Assembly (NCBI RefSeq): GCF_005845215.1 | Contig: NZ_SPHO01000009.1 | Coordinates: 186,001-250,000 of the forward strand | Direction: 5' to 3' | DNA from: Clostridium sp. 1001271st1 H5 | Lineage (GTDB): Bacteria > Bacillota > Clostridia > Lachnospirales > Lachnospiraceae | DNA: 64,000 nucleotides | Part shown: one piece after another, positions 52,585 to 60,079 of the stretch | Layout of the letters: every line of letters begins with the position of its first letter | Numbering within the stretch: the stretch's first letter is position 1 | Translations under genes and position numbers: made by a program | Notes under the pieces: model-generated | Told to the model about the DNA's origin: nothing | Seen by the model: the letters and a program-made list of their open reading frames with translations, nothing else | Databases searched by the model: none

Positions 52585-54369
52585 CTATCGGCCGTACCGC
52601 AGCTGATTCGTAATCAGATTTCCAACCGTATCCGCCAGCTGCCCCATCTCCCTGATTCTGGCAAAGCTGCTTCCGTATATCTTACGGGCGCCCTCCAGGT
52701 CGCTGTCCAGGCCGTAAAAGACAGCCATCACCCTGATTCCCTGCTTTTTAAGCTGCCTTACTTCCATTGCCGCATCCTCAATGCCCGCGTCCCCGGAATA
52801 CGCCTTTCCCCGCACGGTCCCGGAAACAGGAGCCATCCTCTGTTCGTCATTGGGGCTGGCGTCTGTCAGCACAATAAGGAGACGTTTCCCACAGGATGAC
52901 TGTTGCGCCAGATGGCCCGCTGCCCTGAGGGCCAGGCCGTCCCGGTTCCACCCGGCCGCCACATAGTCCAGGATTTCCCTGTTTTTCTCCGTCTCCCCAT
53001 ATCCGCGGAATATGCGCAGTACCGTATAATTCTCAATGGTGGAAAAGGAATACACCTGGACCGGTATCCTGCAGCGCGTCAGGCTCTCGGCAATGATATA
53101 TCCCTGTGCCGCTATAACGGCTTCATGTCCCATACGGGACGCAGATGCATCCAGCATCAAATCCACGGAAACATTCAGCCGTTCTTCCTCTGAAATTTTC
53201 AGGAATACACGGTCATCCTTCAAATACACGGCCCGCCATACAGATTCCCCCAGCAATTTTCCCCTGCTGCTTTTCTCGGGAACAGGCTGCAAATCCACCA
53301 GAAGGGTATTTTGAAGCTGCTCCATCAGGCGCCGTATGCTGTTCTGATATTCTGACCGGTTCTTTTCAAACTGTTCCCTGTTCCTTTTTCGCTGCTGCGC
53401 GGCCTCCCACAGCTGTCTGGAGGCTTCCCCGCGGTCCGTAGCCTGCAGGAATTTCTCTCCTCTGGTAAAATGAAGGCCGCACATGCTGTGGCATCCCGTA
53501 CAAAGCATGTGGCGGATGGCCTGATTCTGCCGCTCACCGTACATGGAAACGCCATAGCAGGCATCCAGATAGGAGCGTACCGCCTGTTCCCTCCGTTCCC
53601 CCGCTGCCTCCAGCCGGAAGCCAAAGCCCTTGGCGGTACGGGATGGCTTATTACGGGCCTTTCCGGATGGCTCCCCGCCGTCCGATGCCGGCTTGTGGGA
53701 CCCCTGCCCATGTCCGGCAAGCGTATTCCTCACTATCACGCTGCGGGCAGGACGGATAAAACGGAAGGGCTTAATCATGTCTTTTATCCGCTTTCTGTTT
53801 TCTTTTCCCTTTTGTTCTGAACGGCAGTCAAAACGGAAGTATTCCCAAAGGATACCGGAAACACGCTCTATGATTTCACTGGTGTCAGCAGATGCATCAA
53901 AGGAAAGGCAGGACAGTATCCCCCGCTCCCAGGACGTCACTCCTGGCTTTTGTCCCAGCACCAGACTGCCCCAGCCCGTCTGAAGGGACTGGACCAGCTT
54001 TTCCCGGGCCGACCACCTGGATTCCTCCAATACCCGGGCCCAGTATTCCCTGCGCAGCTCCGCCAGCACGGGACGTCCTTCCCGTTCTTTTTCATAGACG
54101 CTGCATTCCAGGCCAAGCCAGAGTATGGTATCGTAGATGTCCTGAAGAGCCGTACCCTGAAAAGTCCCAAACAGCTCAGACAATGCTCCGCCGTCATGCC
54201 ACCTGTGGACATAACCGATAATGCTGTTGAGATAAAGGTCAGCCCTTCCGTACCGGTCAAAGGCCATGAACTCCGGCCGGAAAGAGTGGTCCTCTGCCGC
54301 GGTCCATATCATGTTAAGAGCCCGGCGCTCCTGGCCGTCATATTCCTGCATCTCCATATCAGTCTGCAA
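52585..54369 (-). CDS. VWA domain protein (NorD/CobT-like)
   Basis: A 594-residue cytoplasmic protein. The C-terminal 200 residues hold a von Willebrand A domain with a MIDAS site (DLMLDASASRMG) and TDASPNDEQRMAP. The large N-terminal part is helical and charged and resembles the NorD family. Such proteins work with MoxR-type ATPases in assembling or remodelling metal enzymes. The TTG start overlaps the end of the ATPase gene by 11 bases with AGGGAG upstream; an ATG 12 bases downstream is possible. Confidence 0.87.
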   Translation of the reverse strand: MQTDMEMQEYDGQERRALNMIWTAAEDHSFRPEFMAFDRYGRADLYLNSIIGYVHRWHDGGALSELFGTFQGTALQDIYDTILWLGLECSVYEKEREGRPVLAELRREYWARVLEESRWSAREKLVQSLQTGWGSLVLGQKPGVTSWERGILSCLSFDASADTSEIIERVSGILWEYFRFDCRSEQKGKENRKRIKDMIKPFRFIRPARSVIVRNTLAGHGQGSHKPASDGGEPSGKARNKPSRTAKGFGFRLEAAGERREQAVRSYLDACYGVSMYGERQNQAIRHMLCTGCHSMCGLHFTRGEKFLQATDRGEASRQLWEAAQQRKRNREQFEKNRSEYQNSIRRLMEQLQNTLLVDLQPVPEKSSRGKLLGESVWRAVYLKDDRVFLKISEEERLNVSVDLMLDASASRMGHEAVIAAQGYIIAESLTRCRIPVQVYSFSTIENYTVLRIFRGYGETEKNREILDYVAAGWNRDGLALRAAGHLAQQSSCGKRLLIVLTDASPNDEQRMAPVSGTVRGKAYSGDAGIEDAAMEVRQLKKQGIRVMAVFYGLDSDLEGARKIYGSSFARIREMGQLADTVGNLITNQLRYGR

Positions 54370-55273
54370 ACAGCTTCTCCCTTTCCAGTTTTTTAGGAAT
54401 CCTTGCCCTGATTAAATCCCGTACCAGGGTTTGTTCATACGGGTCAAAGGACTTGTTGGTAAGGCCCATATCCAGGGCAGCTACCGCATCCAGTCCCTTC
54501 TCCATAAGACGGACAGCATCCAGGAGTCCTCTGAGGTCCAGGGGACGGGTGGAAAGCTGGGCGCTCCGGCATTTTCGCTCTATATCCAGGAACAGCTGGA
54601 TGAACTGTCTGGCATAAGTTTTCTTTAGTCCGGGATACTCCCGGCCCATCAGCTTCTCCAGATTTTCCTCGGATATGGCAGGCATCTGCAGGCAGGAAAA
54701 TCTGGAGGTCAGGGCCTCGTTCAGCTCCCTTGTACCTGCATACCCGTAATTCATGGTGGCAATGAAACGGGTCCCCTCATCCAGATGCACCACATTGTAG
54801 CCCGGCACATCCATGGTCCGTCTGAAATCCAGGATTCCATGGAGCACGGCCAGGGCTTCGTTTCTGGCCATGTTGATTTCATCCAGTACTCCAAATCCGC
54901 CGCTGATTCCGCAGCGGTACACGGGGCCCGGACGGAATACAACAGCCCCGTTTTCAAAGGTATCTGTTCCTATGAGACCGGACGCATCCATATTGACATG
55001 CAAGGAGATATCCCACACCGGCCTGCCAAAGGCCGCCGCCAGATTCTGGGCCAATATGTTTTTTCCCGTTGCCTTTGGCCCTGTGAGAAGCAGGTTCTGG
55101 CCGCACAGAAGGGCGGCAATGGCCTGCTCCCATACTTCCTTTCCATAATACAGGTAACGGGGTACGGGGATTCTGCCCCGGTCCTCCTCCCTGACCGGAT
55201 GGGAGGCCCGGAATTCCATGATTCCCTGAATTAAGCTGCTGTTTATCTTTTCTTCTTTTAAGAATTCAATCAC
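54359..55273 (-). CDS. MoxR/NorQ-type AAA ATPase
   Basis: A 304-residue AAA+ ATPase. Walker A is LTGPKATGKNILAQNL, with Asn in place of the usual Thr/Ser after Lys; Walker B is GGFGVLDEINMARNEAL; sensor 1 is FIATMNYGYAGTREL. It forms a pair with the VWA protein, as in NorQ/NorD or MoxR/CoxE systems. The target complex is not visible here. The start is GTG, preceded by GAAGAGGG. Confidence 0.9.
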   Translation of the reverse strand: MIEFLKEEKINSSLIQGIMEFRASHPVREEDRGRIPVPRYLYYGKEVWEQAIAALLCGQNLLLTGPKATGKNILAQNLAAAFGRPVWDISLHVNMDASGLIGTDTFENGAVVFRPGPVYRCGISGGFGVLDEINMARNEALAVLHGILDFRRTMDVPGYNVVHLDEGTRFIATMNYGYAGTRELNEALTSRFSCLQMPAISEENLEKLMGREYPGLKKTYARQFIQLFLDIERKCRSAQLSTRPLDLRGLLDAVRLMEKGLDAVAALDMGLTNKSFDPYEQTLVRDLIRARIPKKLEREKLFAD

Positions 55274-55381
55274 CGTTATGCCCTCTTCCTTTTTTTACAG
55301 TCTGATTGTAGCACAGAATCCACTTGTGGTGCGGATTTTCTGCGGTTTTGAGAAAATATTTTGGGCATCCGGGCTTTTTAT

Positions 55382-55780
55382 TTATTTTACCGTCATCACA
55401 AACCGTTCCCGGTTATCCTTCACATTATACCTGTACTGCTCCTCCTCCGGCTGGGCAAACAGCACCTCAAAGCACCGGATTCCCCGCTTCCAGGATGCCT
55501 CATTGATGTAGACATCCATTCTTATTTCCACCGGATATCCCATATCATAGCTGAACCGCACATCACGGAATTCATTGTTGATGCAGGTCTCAACCAGTTC
55601 CAGGGCAAGCGCCTCCTTATTGCGTATGTACAGTCTGTTTACAACAACGGTAATATGTTCCGCCCTCTTTCCATCCCAGGAAGAGGATATAGTATTTTTT
55701 ACCGAAACTCCCCTTCCCCATTGCAGGTACATGCAAAGAGCCATAAGAACCAGTACGGCATGTCCCAGTCTTTTTCTCAT
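55382..55780 (-). CDS. Small exported or membrane-anchored protein, unknown function
   Basis: A 132-residue protein with an N-terminal hydrophobic segment (LGHAVLVLMALCMYLQWG) that may be a signal or anchor, then a soluble domain (ITVVVNRLYIRNKEALALEL). I do not recognise it. The start at 55780 is chosen because AAAAGGAAA precedes the ATG. It lies 109 bp beyond the MoxR gene's start on the same strand. Confidence 0.6.
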   Translation of the reverse strand: MRKRLGHAVLVLMALCMYLQWGRGVSVKNTISSSWDGKRAEHITVVVNRLYIRNKEALALELVETCINNEFRDVRFSYDMGYPVEIRMDVYINEASWKRGIRCFEVLFAQPEEEQYRYNVKDNRERFVMTVK

Positions 55781-55898
55781 TTTCCTTTTATCCCCCTCAC
55801 CTATATTATTATACATATTGTACTTTAATACAGCTTATATTTCAATACATCCAGAGATATACTTATATACAAAGCTTATACGGAAAGGCGGGGATGAT

Positions 55899-56120
55899 GT
55901 GCATATCGAGATTGATTTGGAAAATCTGCTGAAGAAACAAAACAAAAGTAAAAACCATGTATGTGAAAAATGCAATTTGCAGCGGACCCAGTTTAATAAC
56001 TACTGCAAGAATAAGGTATCCCGCATCGACCTTACCATTCTGGCCAAGCTGTGTGAATGTCTGAAGTGCACTCCCAATGATATATTAAAGGTAATAAACG
56101 ATAATGAAGAAGATGAATAG
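55899..56120 (+). CDS. Small XRE family helix-turn-helix regulator
   Basis: A 73-residue Cro/CI-type protein (HTH_26): the helix-turn-helix includes LLKKQNKSKNHVCEKCNLQR and the recognition end is LTILAKLCECLKCTPNDIL, which is typical of this family. The start is GTG, with AAAGGCGGGG upstream. The longer open frame upstream is rejected because it runs antisense through the preceding gene. Its terminator overlaps the stop codon. Confidence 0.82.
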   Translation: MHIEIDLENLLKKQNKSKNHVCEKCNLQRTQFNNYCKNKVSRIDLTILAKLCECLKCTPNDILKVINDNEEDE

Positions 56121-56157
56121 ACCGCATGGAGCCATGTGAAGCTGTTCATCTTTTTTT
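56111..56157 (+). terminator. Terminator of the XRE gene
   Basis: AGATGAATAG pairs with CTGTTCATCT (one G-U pair) with an inner CATGG / CCATG helix, followed by TTTTTTT. Confidence 0.85.
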
Positions 56158-56283
56158 ATGCATGTTTTTCAGGAAAACAAAATCCAGCAGCAAAATCCAT
56201 CCTGTCCTGGTGTAATATCTTTCAAGATTTTCCCCTTCCAATATGTTAAAATAGCAGAAAAGCAGTTTAAAAGGAGCAGTCAA

Positions 56284-57144
56284 ATGATACAGGAGCAGGA
56301 ACAGCGCCGGGTCTATTATGATAAGGACCTTAAAATAGAAGCCTACAATCTGAGCGGGGTGGTGCAGAAATTCCCCAATCATTTCCACGAATATTACGTC
56401 ATAGGCTTTGTGGAGGGAGGTAAAAGGCATCTTTGGTGCCGCAGCAAAGAGTACGATGTCAGCGCCGGGGACTTGATTCTCTTCAATCCCAGGGACAACC
56501 ATTACTGCGCCCCCATAGACGGGGAGCCTCTGGATTACCGCGCCGTCAACATTGAGCCTTCTGTCATGGAACAGACGGTAAAGGAAATCACCGGCCGGGA
56601 ATTCATCCCCCGCTTTACCCAGAATGTGGTGTACCGCAGCGACATAACCCAGTCCGTATCCGCCCTGTACAGCGCCATCCTGCGCCATGCCTCCAGGCTT
56701 GAAAAAGAAGAAGCCCTGTTCTTTCTTCTGGAGCAGGTGCTCCAGGAATATGCGGCCCCGTTTAAGGAGGAGGATATATCCAGGCCCGACGACCGCATCC
56801 AGAACCTGTGCACCTACATGGAAGAGCATTTTTCAGAGAATATAAGCCTGGATGAGCTGCTGTCCATGACTACCTTTGGAAAATCCTATCTGCTGCGCTC
56901 TTTCACTAAGCAGGTGGGCGTTTCCCCCTACCGCTACCTCCAGACCATCCGGCTGGACAAGGCAAAGAAATTCCTGGAACAGGGCATCCCTCCTGTGGAT
57001 GCAGCGGCCATGGCCGGTTTCTCAGACCAGAGCCATTTCACCAACTTCTTTAAGGAGTTTATCGGGCTTACCCCCAGACAGTATCAGAAAATATTCTTAT
57101 CTGAACCTGATAAGGAACAAAAGGAGCAATATCATGAATCATAA
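56284..57144 (+). CDS. AraC family transcriptional regulator
   Basis: A 286-residue regulator with an N-terminal cupin-like sensor (FPNHFHEYYVIGFVEGGKRH, LILFNPRDNHYC) and two helix-turn-helix motifs at the C terminus (ISLDELLSMTTFGKSYLLRS and AAMAGFSDQSHFTNFFKEF). AAAAGGAG precedes the ATG at 56284; the open frame upstream lacks a site. It overlaps the EamA transporter gene by 11 bases and probably regulates that transporter. Confidence 0.93.
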   Translation: MIQEQEQRRVYYDKDLKIEAYNLSGVVQKFPNHFHEYYVIGFVEGGKRHLWCRSKEYDVSAGDLILFNPRDNHYCAPIDGEPLDYRAVNIEPSVMEQTVKEITGREFIPRFTQNVVYRSDITQSVSALYSAILRHASRLEKEEALFFLLEQVLQEYAAPFKEEDISRPDDRIQNLCTYMEEHFSENISLDELLSMTTFGKSYLLRSFTKQVGVSPYRYLQTIRLDKAKKFLEQGIPPVDAAAMAGFSDQSHFTNFFKEFIGLTPRQYQKIFLSEPDKEQKEQYHES

Positions 57145-58063
57145 CCGTACCGCCGCAGGCCATGCGGCTGCATTTGTAACCATCCTCATATGGGGAACCA
57201 CCTTCATATCCACCAAAGTGCTGCTTCGGACATTCAGCCCTGTGGAGATCCTGTTCATCCGTTTTGTCATGGGATATCTGGCGCTGTGGCTGGCATGCCC
57301 CCGCTCCCTGCGCCTTACATCTGTCCGTCAGGAAGGACTCTATGCCGCAGCTGGTTTCTGCGGCGTCACCATGTATTATCTTTTGGAAAATATAGCCCTT
57401 ACCTATACCCTGGCATCCAACGTAGGCGTCATCATCTCCATTGCGCCTTTCTTTACAGCCCTCTTGGGCTGGATGTTCCTGGGAGGGGAAAGGCCGCGGC
57501 TCCGGTTCTTTGCCGGATTTCTCCTGGCAATGGCAGGCATCAGCCTCATTAGCTTCGGCAACGAGGCAGCCTTATCCCTGAACCCTGCCGGAGATTTGCT
57601 GGCCGTGGCAGCCGCAATCATATGGGCTGTGTACTCCACTCTCACAAAAAAAATCAGCGTATTGGGACACGGTACCATCCAGAGCACCAGAAGAACCTTT
57701 TTCTACGGCCTTCTATTCATGATGCCTGCCCTGACCGTCATGGATTTTCATGTGACACCGGTCCAGTTTACTGATATGAAAAATCTACTGAATCTGTTAT
57801 TCCTTGGGCTGGGCGCATCTGCGCTGTGTTTTGTAACCTGGAATACCGGCGTGAAAATACTGGGCGCTGTCAAGACCAGCGTATACATCTACATGGTGCC
57901 GGTCATCACCACCCTGACCTCAGCCCTTATATTAAAAGAACCGGTGACAATACCGGCTGCACTGGGAATCATCATGACCCTGGCCGGATTATTTTTATCC
58001 GAACAGAAAACCGCAAACAAAGGAGAATCTAAGATATGGACCACCAAAATGAAAAATGTGTAA
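57134..58063 (+). CDS. EamA/DMT family transporter
   Basis: A 309-residue membrane protein with two EamA repeats and about ten helices. WGTTFISTKVLLRTFSPVEI and the second-repeat start LNPAGDLLAVAAAIIWAVYS are typical. It likely exports a metabolite, amino acid or drug. GGAGCAATATC precedes its ATG, which lies inside the end of the AraC gene. Confidence 0.92.
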   Translation: MNHNRTAAGHAAAFVTILIWGTTFISTKVLLRTFSPVEILFIRFVMGYLALWLACPRSLRLTSVRQEGLYAAAGFCGVTMYYLLENIALTYTLASNVGVIISIAPFFTALLGWMFLGGERPRLRFFAGFLLAMAGISLISFGNEAALSLNPAGDLLAVAAAIIWAVYSTLTKKISVLGHGTIQSTRRTFFYGLLFMMPALTVMDFHVTPVQFTDMKNLLNLLFLGLGASALCFVTWNTGVKILGAVKTSVYIYMVPVITTLTSALILKEPVTIPAALGIIMTLAGLFLSEQKTANKGESKIWTTKMKNV

Positions 58064-58458
58064 TGGTAATTGATGAGGAGCTTCCCACCGGCATCATAGC
58101 CAATACAGCCGGAATCATGGGAATCACCCTTGGAAAAAAGCTCCCCGAAACAGTAGGGCCGGATGTCTCCGACCAGAGCGGAAGGTCCCATTTGGGTATT
58201 ATCGCAATTCCGGTTCCTATCCTCAAAGCAAGCAAAGAAAAATTAAAAGAGCTGAGACTTAAGCTTTACGAACCATGCTTCTCAGAACTGACCGTAGTGG
58301 ATTTTTCCAATGTGGCGCAGAGCTGCAATGACTACGGCGAATTCATATCAAAAGCATCCCGGACCGACGGCGACAACTTCCAGTATTTCGGCGTTGGCAT
58401 CTGCGGCGCAAAAAAGCTGGTCAATAAACTGACTGGAAACCTGCCGCTTTTGAGATAG
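58036..58458 (+). CDS. DUF2000 domain protein
   Basis: A 140-residue protein recognised as DUF2000 from DEELPTGIIANTAGIMGITL and GRSHLGIIAIPVPILKAS. The fold is related to peptidyl-tRNA hydrolase-like proteins, but the function is unknown. GGAGAATCTAAGAT precedes the ATG. The start overlaps the last 28 bases of the transporter gene, so the AraC-EamA-DUF2000 genes form one transcript. Confidence 0.87.
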   Translation: MDHQNEKCVMVIDEELPTGIIANTAGIMGITLGKKLPETVGPDVSDQSGRSHLGIIAIPVPILKASKEKLKELRLKLYEPCFSELTVVDFSNVAQSCNDYGEFISKASRTDGDNFQYFGVGICGAKKLVNKLTGNLPLLR

Positions 58459-58474
58459 GAAGGAATTTAAAAGT

Positions 58475-58655
58475 TGCAGAAGCATTAGGTGCATCCGTCC
58501 GTGAGTGGAACGGGGGCGGGAGAGCCGGACGCGGGCTGCGGAGCGGGAATCACTAAGGCCGTGGGAAACGGCCTAAGTGATACCAACGCTCCTGCAGATG
58601 CATCCGCCTCTCCCACCCCCGTTCCACTCACCCGCAGCATGTCTTTGCATCTGCA
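58475..58655. repeat. Foldback element A
   Basis: Outer arms TGCAGAAGCA (58475-58484) and TGCATCTGCA (58646-58655) enclose long arms GTGAGTGGAACGGGGGCGGG.. (58501-58524) and its complement ending CCACTCAC (58608-58631), 23 of 24 paired. The centre is a hairpin ATCACTAAGGCCGT / ACGGCCTAAGTGAT around GGGA, with one A-A mismatch. Each arm is very GC-rich. Confidence 0.85.
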
Positions 58656-58765
58656 TCATTTATATCCCCAAAGTAAATAAATAGTATGAAAGAATTAACG
58701 GCTGGCCAGATATTTTTTCTTACTTGGGTTCGGATGAGACAGCGGACGCTTTGAATACGTAGTGG

Positions 58766-59007
58766 GTGAGAGCCGGGGACGCAGGGCGGGAGGCGACTTT
58801 GGAGCAGTTCGGAGAGACTTAGGCCCAAGGGGCAGGAAAAACCGGGGTTGCGCAGGGCGCTCCACGCCCGGAGCAAAGCAAACATGGAGCCGAACTCATC
58901 AAGAGTTCGGCGTAATTTTTGCGGTCCCTGGTTTTTCCTGCCCCTTGGGCCTTAGTCTCTCCCACTGCGGAAACGGTCGCCTCCCGCCCTGCGTCCCCGG
59001 CTCTCAC
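58766..59007. repeat. Foldback element B
   Basis: Outer arms of 32 bp (58766-58797 and 58976-59007) are perfectly complementary, beginning GTGAGAGCCGGGGACGCAGG. Inner arms of 32 bp (58812-58843 and 58930-58961) pair with one mismatch and share ACTTAGGCC with element A. A 14-nt internal loop separates them. The apex of about 85 nt contains a 9-bp hairpin GCCGAACTC / GAGTTCGGC (58889-58911) followed by a T-rich stretch. It would form a very stable stem as RNA or a cruciform as DNA. Confidence 0.9.
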
Positions 59008-59050
59008 GGATGCGGCACCCCCATACGTCCGCGTACTAATCGTCCGCGTA

Positions 59051-59875
59051 CTAATCCTCCCCCCGTATAACCCGCTGGATATGGATAGCCAGAAAGCCTG
59101 CCTCCTGGGAGGCCACGGACATCCCCAGCCGTTTTTCCATATCCCTGCACACATCCACCGCCACCTGGTAGGGCCTGGGAAATGTCTCCCTTGCGTAGGC
59201 TTCCATGTCCAGGTTCACCGGCTCACCTTTCCGTATACGGGCAATCATATACCGCAGGTGGCTCACCAGGCGGTTATACCCCAGAGAGTCAGAGGCCAGC
59301 TTTATGCCCATCTTCTTTTCTATGCCGTGGATACTGTCCTGTACCAGTCTGGCCATATCCATGGAATGGGCCACGTTCTCCTCGGATGAACCTGCGTGGA
59401 TGTGAAGGGTAATGTATCCCACCTCGTCCTCGGATATGACGATGCCTGTCATTTCCCGTATAATTTCCCTGCCTTCCATGGCAGCCTGGTATTCCCGGTC
59501 AAACAGGGCCTTTATATCCTGGTTAAAGGGATTGGGAAGTTCTCTCCCCTCCCTGGCCCTGCCTGCTGCCAGGGCGATGTGGTCCGCCATGGGTATCAGT
59601 ATGTCTGAACTGATGTCACCCAGTGTTTTCCTGGCTGACTCGATTATGTTTCCCGCTGCCTCAATAAAAACAGGGTCAATGCTGTTCACCTGCTGCAGCG
59701 CCGTGGACTTTCCGGTCACAAGCTCATACCGCTTTGCCTCTTTCACCTGCTCCAACCGCTCCCCGGTCCGGTGTCCGAAGCCGATGCCGTTTCCCAGCAG
59801 AATCAGTTCCCTGCCGGTATCTCCATCCAGAACAAGTATTCCATTGTTGTTTAATACTTTGATGATGCGGTACAT
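59051..59875 (-). CDS. licT: BglG/LicT family transcription antiterminator
   Basis: A 274-residue antiterminator. Residues 1-55 are the CAT RNA-binding domain (YRIIKVLNNNGILVLDGD); two PRD domains follow, with His residues in MADHIALA, YITLHIHAGSSEEN and LAIHIQRV as phosphorylation sites. It binds the RAT upstream of the adjacent PTS gene when sugar is present. The ATG at 59875 has GGGAGGG upstream. A 15-bp direct repeat (CGTCCGCGTACTAAT) at 59026-59055 spans the stop codon. It could equally be called GlcT. Confidence 0.9.
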   Translation of the reverse strand: MYRIIKVLNNNGILVLDGDTGRELILLGNGIGFGHRTGERLEQVKEAKRYELVTGKSTALQQVNSIDPVFIEAAGNIIESARKTLGDISSDILIPMADHIALAAGRAREGRELPNPFNQDIKALFDREYQAAMEGREIIREMTGIVISEDEVGYITLHIHAGSSEENVAHSMDMARLVQDSIHGIEKKMGIKLASDSLGYNRLVSHLRYMIARIRKGEPVNLDMEAYARETFPRPYQVAVDVCRDMEKRLGMSVASQEAGFLAIHIQRVIRGED

Positions 59876-60079
59876 AAAACCCTCCCCGTCCTTGGCGCAG
59901 CGTGGGGAGTGCAAAGCACCCCCGCTGCCTATACGGACATTATACCTAATATCCTGGAAAACATCTACATTTGGAACGGAATTTTACGCTTTGGCTTGTT
60001 ATGTCTATCTTTAATACTCCCTCTTGACACAGGGGACGGAAAGAATACCATCCCCATTCCCTTATCCCAATCCAAATCA

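Larger units (their letters stand above)
58459..59050. other. Long gene-free region with two foldback elements
   Basis: 592 bp between the convergent DUF2000 (+) and LicT (-) genes. No frame has a ribosome site or protein-like composition; the longer frames merely follow the palindrome arms. It contains elements A (58475-58655) and B (58766-59007). Confidence 0.7.

Noticed and set aside
56146..56829. 227-codon minus-strand frame
   Set aside because: Entirely antisense to the AraC gene, whose protein motifs are clear.
58475..59007. CRISPR array or insertion sequence
   Set aside because: There are only two non-identical foldbacks, no regular spacers and no transposase.
58628..59154. Frames of 85-111 codons across the foldback region
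   Set aside because: They follow the palindrome arms, have no ribosome site and would encode Pro/Gly/Arg-rich sequence of no known type.
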